Shown: positions 12,019 to 24,561 of the stretch, in pieces
How the letters are laid out: the number at the start of each line of letters is the position of its first letter
Position numbering within the stretch: the first letter of the stretch is position 1
NCBI GenBank assembly: GCA_028554645.1
Contig: JAQOOI010000073.1
Coordinates: forward strand, 1,240,001 to 1,304,000
Source of the DNA: Omphalotus guepiniiformis
Lineage: Eukaryota; Basidiomycota; Agaricomycetes; Agaricales; Omphalotaceae
Direction: 5' to 3'
Length of the DNA stretch: 64,000 bases
Notes under the pieces: model-generated
What the model saw: only the letters and a program-made list of their open reading frames with translations
Database searches by the model: none
What the model was told of the DNA's origin: nothing
Made by a program: the position numbers and the translations under genes

Positions 12019-15000
12019 TCACCGAAATCCAGTCAACTTAAATCTCTCATAGAACCCTTGGCCACAAACCTTGTATGGACCACAGGCTTTCGCCTTGATG
12101 GCACAGAGTTCACGAAAAGCCATATCAAATGGGAAGCGGGATGAGAATGAACCTCTCTTCGAAGCATAATCATACGCATACGATGCCCTCAGCCTCTCAA
12201 TCGTCGACGTATCCATGATGGTTTTCATACTGTCCGTAGTCGGGGATGCCGCGAACTCCTTCGATAACTTGCGTAGTTTGTCCTGACGAATTCGAATATC
12301 CTGCTGTGTGAAATCTCCCCCACCATCTTTGTAGCGTTCAATACGCTTTTCATACATTCTCTCCACGTGCCTAGAAATCATTGCCAAATCATCCTGGTAT
12401 TCCCGGGCACCCCGATTTCGGGCTTGTGCAACTGCCTCCGTCCATGGGGCAGTAAGGTCTCCGTCGGGTACATTGAAAGGAAAGCCCGAGACGCGCTTCT
12501 CGGAATAGCTAAGCCAGATGTCTCGTTGCTCGAGGGCGGTACGCGCAAGTATTTCCATGATAGAGGTTCGCAGATGGTTTGGTTGTTGAAGTGGTAGATC
12601 GTTACTTCTCGAGAACGTCCTCTTTTTGGTGTCCAACAAAGTCTTGTACGCGGGTTGACGATGTCCGAAGCCGTATTTTCGCTTGTCCTCTTCATAAACT
12701 TTTGGACGGATCTTATGACCAGTTTTGGCGGCGTCGAGGGTAATACAAAACCTATTGAGAGAGTAGTACATAAGTATCGCGGATCAGAACACAAGTGAAT
12801 CAAACTCACTTATAGCTAAACCTGTAAGCCGCATTGGCACCATACCCTTCCATGTATGACGCATTCTCATGGAACTTTGAATATTCCCCTACCAAAGACG
12901 CATTTTTCAGCGCACCGAGTAAGTAGTCTTGCAGTGCAGCAACTCGAACTTTGGGATGGCATGTGCTCATTTTACTGAAGAACTCTCCGACAGTCTGCTC
13001 ATCTATATCGAAGTCGGAATCGATATCATCAGGTGGTTTTGAGAAAGTTTCGTCGGCACTTATGAAGGGTACGACTAATCTCAAGTCCCAGATGACAGTC
13101 GCTCGGTCGCCATCATAATCGCCTATTCATCAGGACATGAGCACAAGGCAGAGGTTTCTGCTTTAAAACTACACTCACCGCCAGCTAGGAAGTCGAGAAG
13201 ACGACGATTGCCCTGAATGCTACATACAATAACATCAACGAAAGAACTGAGTCTGGGGTGCTCCACGGCTCGGACCTGTGAAGGGACTTAGGGACTGAAT
13301 AAGCTTCAAAAACAGATATTCTCACTTTGCGGACGTCTGTCGGGACTTTGCATGGATTTCGCGTCATCTGATTGGTACTGTCAGCGTTGTAGACTTGGCT
13401 GTTGAACGAGTGAATGAGCACACCAGAACATCTCCAACGATGATATCCGCTTTAAGATCATCATTCATTGGAAATTCGCGCTTTGAGCTTTTGAAGTGAA
13501 TCTCATCAGGACCTAACACTCCATACGGATCTGAACAAAAACCATGCACCTCAGCCAGGAAACGCCATCGAGGATGTAGATATTCATACCAGGAACGACA
13601 AATGCACTAGCGCTCTGTGGGATATCGTAACGGAAGTTTGATGAAATTGCCTTCACCTTCATCTTGATGAGGTTGGAGATTTTGTCCCTCAGATACAGAC
13701 AACATTGCGGAGTGAATCCAACTTCCAAAACACCCATTGCAGACTCTGCGATGGATGAAGGGCATCCCGAGGTTGGGTCCATGCGCCATGGCAAAGAATG
13801 TTGCTCCTGCGACTTATTACCAATGTCATCTTCGTCTTCGTTCAGATCCTCATCGAGACCCTGCTCCCCCAAGCCTTTCCATCGAGACTCGGTCGGTGAC
13901 TGTCGCGCTCTCCTCGCCGACAAGACATTCTCAGCCTGTTCGATCGCTTTCCAAAGTTTGTACATGGCATCAGGACCGTCCCATGCCAGAAGACCATCGA
14001 CAGTCTTACAGAGTCGGGACTCTAGCAATTGCTTGAAAACCTTTGCAGGAACGCCATTGTAGTAAAGATTCTTGATCGTCTCTTCTGACGAACGAGCAGG
14101 AGTTTTGACCCCCGAAAAACGGAGCAAATCGATAGTGCAATGCGACAAATCGAGAGGAGCGCTCGGCGAATAACTTATCTTCACTTGAGACTTTCGTATG
14201 TGAAGTTCCGGATCCTCTGAGGGTTCGAGTTCACGATCCATTAGGAATAGACCCTGTCGAAGTAGTGCCATGTTAATCACGATGAAGAGATATGAAACAT
14301 GCACTATACCTTAGAACCAAAAACGCGGGCCTGAATAGCAACGGGGACACTGTCAAGTTGGTGCATATGGAAGACCAGTTTTGGAAGTACTATGGTCGAC
14401 AACCCACAGCCGTCCGTCATGTTCGAACCGTCTTCAGAGACTGTCTGGAATTAGCAGCGAGTGATGCGGTGGACAGCCGAGCAACTTACAGATATCTTCG
14501 ATTACTTTGAGGTTTTCCGGAGCAAACCGCGGTCCAGGCACGGAGCTCGAAAGTCCTAGGGCCATTCTTGAAGCCCATTTACACATTTTCTGCATCGAGT
14601 GGGTAACATCACGTATATATGATGACAAAATATGAGAATTGCTCACCTGCCCAGTATTGAAGTCACTCGGATTCATCCATTGGATGAACTGTTCTATATT
14701 GAGACCTGACGTTTTTGTGTACAATCGTCCATTCTCCATGACCTTGTTGGTCTTGAACAAGAACACTGTGTCATCTTTCGCGAAAAAAGCTTCATAGCAA
14801 GTGTCCCAGATCACAAATGGTCGTTTGAAGTATTCGAGGAGCTTGTGATTTTTATCGTAGAGAATCTTCTCGTGTACTTTGACGCGCAGTAAGTTCTTGG
14901 AGCCAAACCTTCTCTTGAGTTTACACGACGGTCCCAGCGAACAACGTTCCAGGACAATGCGGTACTTTTCGTCCACCAGTTTGAGGGTAGCTCGAAAATC

Positions 15001-15527
15001 AACCTTTCCAGCCCACCATCCAGGATAATCCGGGTTGTTGCCAATTCCCGCATATTTCCCATCTTTACTGAAAGCTTCCTCTTCTTGGTCAAGTTCGGCC
15101 CAAGGAGACTAGATTGTGTTCAGGAGTTGATAGAGCTCTGCGAAGACCTGCAGAAACCTACGGATACAGTAACTTCCTCCGCTGACCAGTTCGCTTGCTC
15201 CGACTTTTCGAGTTGCGGCATTGATTTCGCGTTTGAGGCGTTCTTCCCTAGGGTCCCCAGGAGCTCTATATATTCAGTAGGCATTTCCGTTCCTCCACAA
15301 GTACGACGCGCAATTTCGAATCTGACACCGTAAGGTACATTGTTCTTCTGGAATACGCGTTGAATATCTTCGTTGTAGGCCTGCAAGTGTAGACACCATG
15401 AGCATGTGCAAGAGAGTATAGAGAGAGTGCTTATTACAATTATTACAGGATTTTCTGCCTGGTCAATCTGCAAAAGACGCGGTTTCTTGGGTGTGGTGAG
15501 GTTGTCTTTACTGAGATGCCTTTTCAT
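12019..15527 (-). CDS. RNA-dependent RNA polymerase (DYDGD motif), complete
   Basis: Second cellular RdRP, complete from MKRHLSKDNLTTPKK (15527) to LTGFR* (12019) with several short introns. Blocks in order: AYNEDIQRVFQKNNVPYGVRFEIARR after intron 1; RRFGSKNLLRVKV and RPFVIWDTCYEAFFAKDDTVFLFKTNKV near 14740-14930; MALGLSSSVPGPRF; KVFKQLLESRL; FRYDIPQSASAFVVPDPYGVLGPDEIHF; then ADIIVGDVL joined across an intron to MTRNPCKVPTDVRKV. The next exons give AVEHPRLSSFVDVIV, LAGG and catalytic DYDGDRATVIWD at about 13106-13120. The end has LDAAKTGHKI. The DYDGD form and GDVLxTRNPCKxPTD block resemble the QDE-1/gamma-type group better than the DLDGD type at the left edge. It should make dsRNA from single-stranded RNA in silencing. 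Confidence 0.93.
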
Positions 15528-18516
15528 CGTTGAGATCTAACGTAAACAGAACAACGTCAGCGTTGGGAAACTCAAAGCGAAACTGGCCTACAGTTGTTCG
15601 AAGGATAGCAAAACGGATGATAGTCAAATTCTGCGTGTGTACTTTTGGGCCTTGATAGGACATACAGCCTTGTTAGTCCAGATACCAATTTCAGAGTATT
15701 GATTTCCTCAACCAGAGTTAGTTTGATCGAAAGCGTAACTTCATGACTTCCATAGCACGGCGCAAGAATATATCACACGGAGACTTCGAATGTCAAATGT
15801 GAGTTTCCAAAAAGGCAGCGGAGAGGCAGAATCGGAATGAATCGGGCAACGAAGAACGGAATAAAGGTGCTGTATTTGTCAGCCGCTCGCGCAAAGTCTT
15901 CCAGCGAGTGCGCTGAGGGTACCACTGACCAGGAGAAGAAAAAAATGCTGGCGACATAATCCGCCATCAGGGAGACATGGCTAGAACTTCCAGCGAGTTT
16001 CAAGCCAGATAGACGGAGTAGAATGAGGCAGAGAGATGTACAAGTAGAGCATGCCTGAGTTGAGATTTGAGTGCAAGTGAATTAAGCCGGCCGTCATTTG
16101 AACTTCGCTTCGTGTAGTTCATTGAAGTATTGAACTGAAAATGAACTCCAGCGATATTCCTCTTTTAGCAGGTGCGCGCTTACAAATATAATCAAGCGCC
16201 AAGCGGCCCGGGCCTTAAGGTGAGATTTTTAGTATTTACAGCATCCCTTTTTCACGCTGTTCATGGTCAAGTTCATCCTCTTCTACCAGGACCGCTTGAT
16301 ACTCTCTGCCAAACAAGAACTCTCGACTGAGATCATGCATATCTACAGACACGGAGCATTCGAGTTAACCTCAACCGGAACATAATTTCGTGTGCTGAAC
16401 TGCTCCGATGGAGACTGATATAGAACTGATTATCTCACCTTCATGTGAAGAGATTCTTCGTTCTACACTGCTTCCTTTGATTGTTATGAAACTCCCCGCT
16501 TGAGAGACTTGCTGAGGCTTGCGTCTCTAGACGGCGTTGGAGTAGACTCGCAATCTAATGTTCCGGTCGGGTGAGTTCAAGTTGCAAATCTTCTTGCCTT
16601 CACACTCGGTGCTTTGAACGTGTCTAAACATGCAGTGTTTTGATGCCTTTCATTCATGGTCCTGCCAGAAAACTTACCAGATCGAGTCTAGTCCTAAGTG
16701 TAGAGGCAGTCATGTTTCCGTGGCACGATGTGTTGGCTCAACGTCAATTCAGTAACTTTTACTTCCCTTGTTTATCTATACCCTATACTGATACTCTTTG
16801 AAACAATCCAAAGAAGCTTCAGACACTAGTACTGCATGGCTTGGCTCCTGATAATCAGAGCTGCTCCACTGCCTCCAAAACAGAGCACTGGAGGCTGCGT
16901 CAAAGTTGTGATCTTCAGGTGCACTCACGGAATCCTAGTCCAGAATTACACCGTCGACTGACCGACCGACAATACACTCTCCAAGGGTCATTAGATGGTT
17001 TGTTTGTTCCAAACGCTCTGTTGTAAGTTCCGACTTGGGTTCCTTGTGCCTATATCATAAGACTCTTTTTTATTCACTTGTCTCTCACAGTGTCGGCACT
17101 TTTTTGAGGCCTATGCTCTCCCTCCGTGGTTAAAGGATGAGAAATTGGGCCCCAATGTCATGGGAACGAGAGTCAAATCTCGACGCCTGCTGTCTTTTGG
17201 TATCACAAAATCATGCAAATCCACTACTGTCAACGCAAGTAAAAAAAAGGCTATGATACGAATCGAACTCTGCCATCGAACTCTGATCGACAGATGGCAA
17301 AGTACTGAAAGCATTCAGTATGTCTCCGACTCGTTGCATTTAACAATCTTCAAACAGTTGGGTGCGTCGTTGACGGCTTTTTGTTGTACTTTTTTGTGCC
17401 AACTGACTCCAGACTCTGGAGTTTGAGAAGAGGCTTCTTTTGATCATCTAGCATAGACACCGCCATTTCCTACTGCGCTTCCAAGGCAATGTAGCACCTT
17501 GCTTGGGCTGGCGGGCGAAATTATCCTGAATCTACACTCACCAAAGTTGTGGGCCAAAACTTCCTCTAGTCTTCCGTCAAATTTCCTCAGCTACTCTACT
17601 AAGCCCTCAATTGCGGTTTGCTAGCCGTTCGTAATCAAGTGCAGTCCAGATCAATCATCGGTTCTATGCGTTCTCCGCTCCTCCTATCGATCTTTAATTA
17701 TTGCAGATCTACATCTAGCAATACGAGTTGTTAATCAGGGTTTGCGATACTAGCGAATAGTTCGACTGTCCGTCTGCAATTGGGTGCAGTGCAAATCTCG
17801 GGGTCGAGGTTCAAAGCCTCGGAACGTAATAAACTTATCATTATCATTATCAGGTTTGTTCGTTATTCTTTCTGTGCGATGCAACTGATCAGTAATTTTT
17901 ATTTTCATTCATGTCTGTCGGCGGATTTTATTCGTACTCTTCTCGACATTCGATAGGAGTCATGGACCGTCTCTCGTTATTCATCACCCTCGGACTTCCA
18001 TTGATCGTGCCATGGAAGTTCTACAGTGTTCATCAAAGCATCTCTAGCGCAACCCGCACTACAATACTGAGCACAAGGGAAGATACATAGCATTCTCACT
18101 TTCATCATTGCAACTTAGCTACTGCGTTGATCTGCCAATGGTGGATGGATGGTACTGATTCCTGAAGACGTGTATTCCACGGATTCTTCATCAACGGTTC
18201 TGCACTAAATCACGGCAGAGGACGCCTTTAATGACTCCAGTCGAACCTAATACACTCAATTTACAATGCAGTCAATGAAGAGAGAACCATCGAAAAACGA
18301 ATTTTTCGCGTTTTTTTTGCCTGACGTAAATGGTGGATATGCGACTAGAAGTACAACATCTAATAAATTACCCCATGTAAGTTAACGCGATGAGAACTGA
18401 ACGACCCCTACACCCCTGAAATGCCAGTGGAGAAATGCAACGAACGCATGCTGCACGCAGCACCCCAAACTGACCCTGAAGAAAAGAAAGGAGAGAACAT
18501 AGCAGCAAAAGTCGAT
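15528..18516. other. 3-kb gene-poor interval
   Basis: Apart from the SINE-like repeat below I see no supportable gene. An open frame on the minus strand at 15773-16003 encodes a hydrophobic 76-residue stretch without homology or a clear start. Frames near 17.1-17.4 kb on both strands overlap each other and show no domain. Splice-like signals occur but do not join into a protein I recognise. Confidence 0.4.
17740..17855 (+). repeat. tRNA-derived SINE-like element
   Basis: A near-perfect tRNA T-arm is present at 17805-17821: stem CGAGG, loop TTCAAAG, stem CCTCG. The loop and its flank match the pol III B box (GGTTCRANNCC). An A-box-like TAGCGAATAGTTCG starts at 17751. Between them CTGCA/TGCAG (about 17774-17789) can form an anticodon-like arm with a 6-nt loop. 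The acceptor stem does not pair and the A-to-B spacing is longer than in a tRNA, so it is not a working tRNA. It is followed by a short TTATCA/ATTATC repeat tail (about 17834-17852), as in SINE tails. The 5' boundary is uncertain. Confidence 0.4.
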
Positions 18517-19963
18517 TCACAGCGTCATCGCCCTGACACGCCCGTCGCTCGCGGAAGTCCATCTGACGGGGACGAATCCCGTTGAACGCGCAAGACGAGA
18601 AGCCGCAGCAGCGGGAATCGCCTTCTTGAATTGACTCGCCAGACGCAAGTCGCGGCACAGTTCCTGAAGACGTCTAGCCGCCTTTCTGCGTTCCACATTC
18701 TCTTCCAAGTCGACGGGAAGTGAGTCGTCGCTTGCCGTAACAGCAACGTCAATTCGAGAGAGCTTGTCGTAAAAGCTAGACCCTTTCTCAACGCGTAACG
18801 CTAAGAATTCTTCCAATGCGGAACACACATCCACCAAATCGTCTTCATAACATTGGAGAGAGACGCTTTCGATGGGTGAGCCAGCCAGATTGGTCATGGT
18901 ATCGACGATGCTATCGACGGGGAAGAAAGGGGAGATGTGTAGCTTACGAAGGCATTGCAGCGGAGTAACGGAGGGTTTCGCGAAGACCATATCGGATACA
19001 GATGTAGTCAGAGAAAATTCATCAACAGAAGGGCCAACGGCGGCCATAATCCTTTCGGTGCAAATGCTATTGACGTCTTCTCTTTCGTGATAGCAGCTCC
19101 CAAGGTGGAGAACCTGAAGACGGCACGCGACGGGAACGGTAATCCACTTGGGGTCCCCAAGATGGGTGTCTCGGATGTAGAGCTCACGAAGGGTGGGTAT
19201 ACGCAGGAGAGAGGGAAGGTATAATTCCGAACCAAGGATGGGATGGTCGGGAATGTCGTTGTCTCCGGTCACTAATGGGATATAAGGGTATACACCCTGC
19301 AGTTCTGGTGCATGGATCAGTGACCGCGAGACCCGATCCAATGAGAGACGCTGCAGGTTGGGGATAGAGGCTGCAATGGACACGACCAGGCGCTCACTCC
19401 TATAATTAGCATATCAGCAACGATTTCTGGATCGTATGGAAGGAGAGTAGTAGTTACAATGGTCGTACGTCTTCCGGACCAGAATGATTGATAGTGAGGG
19501 ATTTGAGACTGTGCATGTACTGGAAACAGGGAATGACACTGTGGTGGAGTGTTCCGCTGGTACGAAGGACGAGATCCTCAAGACAAGAACATGCTAAGAG
19601 TATTGCATTGACAACCTCCGTCTGAGCGCGAATATCGAGAGCTTCGCCTTCAGCTTCCGTACACAAATCGAGTTGCTTGATGTATCGGCAGTAATCGCGT
19701 GGCACATTGTCCAGAAACTCTTGAAGAGCTTTTAGACTGTTCAGCCTGACATTCTAGAAGGAAACTAAGCCACAAACTCGGAGAGAGTGACGCGTCAAGC
19801 TGACATTCTTGAACGTAGCGGGTAGACAAGCCCTATAAGTGTTTTGGTCTATCATGGAGAGTGACTTTACATCGCCGAGTGCATCGAGACAGTCGACGAC
19901 GGCGAGCTTCATCTCAGTAGGAAGATTGCGCCACATTGTTATGGATATGTTTTGATAAGACAA
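18517..19963 (-). CDS. F-box protein with leucine-rich-type C-terminal region
   Basis: Three exons. Exon 1 from 19963 (MSYQNISITMWRNLPTEMKL) holds an F-box-like motif: LPTEM, VVDCLDALGDVKSLSMIDQNTYRACLPATFKN. A 51-nt intron (gtcagc...ttctag) leads to NVRLNSLKALQEFL. Exon 2 (LLACSCLEDLVLRT, YMHSLKSLTINHSG) and exon 3 (IPNLQRLSLDRV, LRIPTLRELYIRDTHLG, LQVLHLGSCYHERE, LQCLRKLHISPFF) carry irregular leucine-rich units. This is the usual plan of the large, fast-evolving basidiomycete F-box family. Such proteins link substrates to Skp1 in SCF ubiquitin ligases; the substrate here is unknown. Ends VRAMTL* at 18517. It stands alone in a gene-poor interval. Confidence 0.75.
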
Positions 19964-20912
19964 GAGAGAGTTGAAGGAGGAGATAGAAGAGGGAGAGGTG
20001 GTGAAAACGAGGCATGAAAGCGAGGCTATTTGAATGGCAAATCATGGTTGTCCGAAGTCTTCGCGAATTTATTCCATGTCTGTCGGAAATCTCGAAAAAA
20101 ATATTTATTTACCACGTGACTCTTTATTTGTCCTTGCTTGCCTGGCAGTGTCCCTGTTACCGACGAACCGAAACGCAAACTCAAGATCTCGTGTTGCTGT
20201 TGGTTTCCTGCTTTCACGATCCCTCCTTCCTAATCTATCTAGTTCTCAAGTGTACTGCATCCTGTCATTGCGGCATACCTTCATAAACAAGTTTGGTTGG
20301 TTATGCATACCTTGTGAAACAAAAGGTCAGTCACAGTGAAGCTATTAGTCGCTTGTTCGCCTTACAGCTACAAAGTCAGGGATCCGGTGCCAGCGGAGCC
20401 ATCGACTTTTCGATCCTCAATCTGTTTGGGAGGAGCAAATGATATCAAGGATCTTCACGAAGAATTCATCTGGCATCCCATCTGCTAAACAGCCACGCAT
20501 TTCGTGTCAATTAGCCGCTGGAGCTGTTGAAAATGCATCGGACTGAGGAGTCGCTCTTGCTTATGCGCCACCGGAGATGGCGGCCATCATACATACCCGT
20601 ATCTCAGAGTGGCGCACTTCAATCCCTCTCTTAGTTTCGTCCTTTCTGGTCTACATCCCAATATGTAGAGTATATCGGCCCCCTTCAGGGCTGAGAGTAT
20701 ACCGTCTATGGTCTAGGGAGTTGACGATATTTTCCGTGTGAATCGCATACACATTCTTACAACTCTGCCCGTTTGTGCCCGTAGCATTCATCTTATCATC
20801 ATGTCCATGGGCTACTCGTGCGGGACATCATCCTGACTACCATAGTGTCAATCCCAGTGATTTCCGTGGCCGTTTCCTGCAATCCTGTTACTCTTTATTG
20901 CGACGTTGACGG

Positions 20913-21452
20913 ATGAATGGCTTGCGGCCCTTTTCTCCTCTGTTGACGGCGTTTTGTTTCCTTGTCTTTGGACACTGTTTGTGGTACCCTGGAGTTCTTG
21001 GAAAATCCAAGATGATCGAGTCTTCGATTATCTTCGTTGACTTTCAGGAACAGGGACTTTCATACACGATCGACTCTTCAATGACCTCACCAAGTGCATA
21101 TTTGAATGCAGTATTGAGGATCGACGACGACTCATGTTGCCGAATATCAGGTTTTCGGAAGCTCTCCGTCCTTGCTGCGCAACGAATTCTCATACCGACA
21201 GGAAATCTGACAAGGATCTCCATTCAATGTGAAGACATCAACATATACCTTGCAGGGTCTTTTAGCGACGCGAAAAGCTCCTACGTGTCCCTACACTACT
21301 CGAGTCTCGCCAGGATTGCTTTACTCGCGTATCCGGCCCCTAGCTGTCTCTTCGACTCCCTTTGGACGGCAGGAGAAAGCGCGAATGTTACATTTCCAAG
21401 GCAGTTTCATGCAGGGTACATCATTCAACAGCAGGTGGAATCAAGCAATTAG
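20913..21452 (+). CDS. Hypothetical protein, possible secretion signal
   Basis: Open frame of 179 codons from ATG 20913 without introns. The N-terminus (MNGLRPFSPLLTAFCFLVFGHC) has a hydrophobic core like a signal peptide. The rest, with VLRIDDDSCCRISGF and TRISIQCEDINIYLAGSF, has no motif I recognise. No neighbouring gene gives context. It could be a real orphan gene, the remains of a gene, or chance. Confidence 0.3.
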   Translation: MNGLRPFSPLLTAFCFLVFGHCLWYPGVLGKSKMIESSIIFVDFQEQGLSYTIDSSMTSPSAYLNAVLRIDDDSCCRISGFRKLSVLAAQRILIPTGNLTRISIQCEDINIYLAGSFSDAKSSYVSLHYSSLARIALLAYPAPSCLFDSLWTAGESANVTFPRQFHAGYIIQQQVESSN

Positions 21453-22960
21453 AAACCTCCTGTTTGGCTCTCGGACACCGAATATCCAACTGCAGTGTTT
21501 CTTCGATTTGCTTTGAATGCTTTCCGAAGAGGGCGCGGAGGAACTCGGTTATTAGATGTCATACAGCTGTATGCAAGTTATGTACATATGGGTATATTCC
21601 AGGTAACATATATGCAATTGTGAGCCTCATGTTTCGTTCTCGGGTACCCGAACTAATGCGAACACGGTCCTCAAGCTCAAGGCCGGTCACTCTGCAATAG
21701 AGATCGCAGTCTTCGCATCCCGAATGCATGTGCGCCATCTGATTCATACAATTATAGATACTTACAGACGGTTTACTTAGTTTCTTTTACTACACAGCAA
21801 TAAGTCATCGAAGCTCAAGTGCACGCTCGTGAATGTCATGAGCTTTTGCACTGCTTCGAGAGCTAATGACCGCCACCTATTGTCTACGTACGTAGCGAGC
21901 TCAGTATGTTTGTGTGTAGGGATGTACGAGTACAATCAAATGACACTGCCGTGGTCTCTATCATAGTCCGTAGCTTTCGATACCGATGAAGGGACCTGAT
22001 CTCTACAACAACTCTCAATCCCATAAGCGCCGGACAGACGATGACCACGGAGTTGGCCGCTATAGGGAACATGTGAAAGTTAATGCAACACGAGCAGATG
22101 TTTGAAATATGTACATATGCATCTATGTGTAGACTTGTAAGTACTACATATGTACCTTCCCTGCAATTCAATCATACCTGAATATGCATCAGCGCCAGCA
22201 GCTATATGTACTTTGATTCCAGATTGATTCCAATGAATCACGTTTGAGGCGAGTGCCGCACATTTTAGCATATCGATTCAGCGTCACGGTATACGACTTG
22301 ACGTAGATCTCGTATTCCGCCGTGATAATAGAAGTTGGAAATTCTGAAACTCGGACCTACAGTAGTACTGTACATGCTTGAAAAAGAATCACATCGTACG
22401 GCACTTCAATCGTCACAAGAACAGGCACTTTTCTCGGGCAAATGGAAAACCGTCTATGTACATACGTACCTCAACGCGGAGGTGAACAATCTCAGAGCTC
22501 AGCTTCGGAGATCTCTTGTTCACGGCGAACACTGCGAACACTGGACTTTTGTTAGATTCTGAAACTTCCCTTCCGTTCCGGAATTTGAACATCCGGAGAA
22601 CAAACACAAGTGGTTTATACATGTACATGCATATGTTTTTGTACATGTGTGCACTCACTAGCCCTCATGTACATGGACGTTCCGGAGGAGAGGTTTCCTC
22701 GGAGTTGCTGTTTTTCAAAATCCATACGCGGCGGGGAATTACACTTGGCACTCGGGGACTCGGCGGCGGATTTATGTACATGTACGGTTGTACCTCCGTT
22801 CCGATTGTCGGGGTGACCCAAGTTGACAAAGAGCTCAGACGCAAATACATATAGATACATATGTACATAAGACGATGCGTACGTCGAGTGCTACATGGAC
22901 TAACGGTCTTGTATGAAGGCCCGATGGTCTGAAGCCGGTAAGTACAATGTTCTAGGCCTA

Positions 22961-22995
22961 AAGGCTACACAGGTCCGAAGGCTTACACAGGTCCG
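22961..22995. repeat. Short tandem duplication (17/18 bp units)
   Basis: Two adjacent units, AAGGCTACACAGGTCCG and AAGGCTTACACAGGTCCG, differ by one inserted T. A simple local duplication. Confidence 0.8.
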
Positions 22996-23069
22996 AAGAG
23001 GGGTATTCGAACGGAAAGACATCCCGGTTGCAAGTTCATTAAAAATGGCATTGATGTACTTACTTATGT

Positions 23070-23630
23070 TACTGTAGCCAGCATGATTGAACATCATGCT
23101 CAAAAGCCTTTGAGTTCAGGTTAGCAGAAGAATAACCGCCGACCGGTGCATCGACGCCTCCACTAAGGTCTGTGATCAGCGGCCGGAGACCCATGCTCTC
23201 CCATGCTATGTAGATTCATCGAATCGGTTATCGAGGTTCGGTCCCTATGTTTTCGATTTTTCAAATTAGATGTACGATCGAGAACGAGAAACTTACAGGT
23301 ATTAGCCAAGGAAATATCCTGAGCCGTAATCATGATCGGAAACTTGAAAGAAAGTTCACAGTTTTTACTTTTGATAGTCACTGAACGAGCGATTCGGGAT
23401 AGGTTTTCATGACCGAGGTGATATCAACCTGGCCTGGAAAACGGAAGGCATATGTCTTTTGCTGAGCACCTGGTAACAGTGAACCAAAAGAAGGACCGCC
23501 CAAAGTGAAGCGAATGACAGGGTGTGTGTTCACTCCGGTGTGTACGGTGTTGCTATGTTAGCTGAGGTAGGATCGCTTGTAGGACGATAATTAGTTGAAG
23601 CTGCAGCATCAAAGCTGATGTATGATGGAT
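23070..23630 (-). pseudogene. Coding-like exon remnants, frames broken
   Basis: Three minus-strand stretches read like protein but do not join in one frame. One is NYRPTSDPTSANIATPYTPE (about 23550-23610, ending in a stop). It is followed in another frame by HPVIRFTLGGPSFG and KTYAFRFPGQVDITS (about 23400-23520). A third frame has VTIKSKNCELSFKFP and ITAQDISLANT ending at a good donor (GTAAGT, near 23297). Further down is RPLITDLSGGVDAPVGG with YSSANLNSKAFEHDV (about 23075-23190). I cannot name the family. Either it is a decayed gene with frameshifts, or introns I have misplaced. Confidence 0.3.
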
Positions 23631-24561
23631 ATTTCTGTGATCTTAAATGTAACCTGTCTGATACAAATATAAGAAGTATTTCTAGGAAGGGAACAAATGA
23701 CGCACACGCAAAGCATGCCTTGTGTTTTTTGCAGGCTCAAAGTCTCCATCAAGTCAGTATCCCAGCAGTCTTCTCGGCGGAACCCACAAATAATAGGTTG
23801 GTGCTTATCAGAGATTCAGAATGCACGTTTATATTGCACGTCAACTTTGCGGCAACGGTAGGTAGACTCCAAAAACGATGTACATACCTACCACCAGTGA
23901 TAGAATTCAAGATGATAGAGCATCTCGCACAGAATTCTCCGACCCCATTCATCTATGGGGCAGGCACGTGCTAGTCGAATTTGATGGATTTCCTGGGTAT
24001 TCTTCCGCTGAAGAAACCAAAAAAAAATAGTAACAAAATCACCGCGGGGTCGGAGGAGGTAATGAGAAAATAGGATGCGCTCACGAGACGGGCTTTACAG
24101 CAGGATAGTAGGATCTGAGTGCCTGCCAGTGCCAGGCTGTCTGTATTCACGAAGGTACTCACTTGAAATCATTTCGAGTGGAGCATCAAAAGAAGAGTGC
24201 TCAACCAGATAGGTACCAGATATGTCCCAGTGATTACATATAGTGAAGACTTACTGGTACGCCGTACTACTACCCAGCCATTTCTTGTGTCAGACCAGAG
24301 TATACATAGTAGCTGGCCAGAAATGCCCGTGCGAGTGCGAGCCTCGTCCCGGTGCCAATGTCAATCTTCTGAGTTCTCCGACTGACCGCAGAGCAAATAT
24401 CCTTCTGAAAGATCTGGATTTTGAAGTACCACGCATGCAGATGTTTGCCCTGCAAGTATCCCCGGATCAGGAATCATTGACTTTGGGCGTCCCAGGATTC
24501 GACTATCAGGAAATAACTGATTTCCGTTTGAATGATGACTTGTCTAATGTCCATCACAGAG

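Larger units (their letters stand above)
21570..23900. repeat. Interval enriched in TGTACA/ATGTACAT palindromes
   Basis: The hexamer palindrome TGTACA, mostly inside ATGTACAT or CATATGTACATA, recurs many times here, for example near 21587, 22112, 22367, 22455, 22620, 22640, 22667, 22776, 22860 and 23880. It is much rarer in the gene-dense parts. No confident gene lies in the interval. It may be decayed repeat or transposon sequence or a cluster of protein-binding sites; neither is shown. Confidence 0.4.

Noticed and set aside
15773..16003. Small membrane protein gene on the minus strand
   Set aside because: Hydrophobic frame without recognisable family, promoter or start; could be chance.
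17740..17855. Functional tRNA gene
   Set aside because: The T-arm is perfect but the acceptor stem does not pair, the anticodon-like loop has 6 nt and the A-to-B box spacing is too long.
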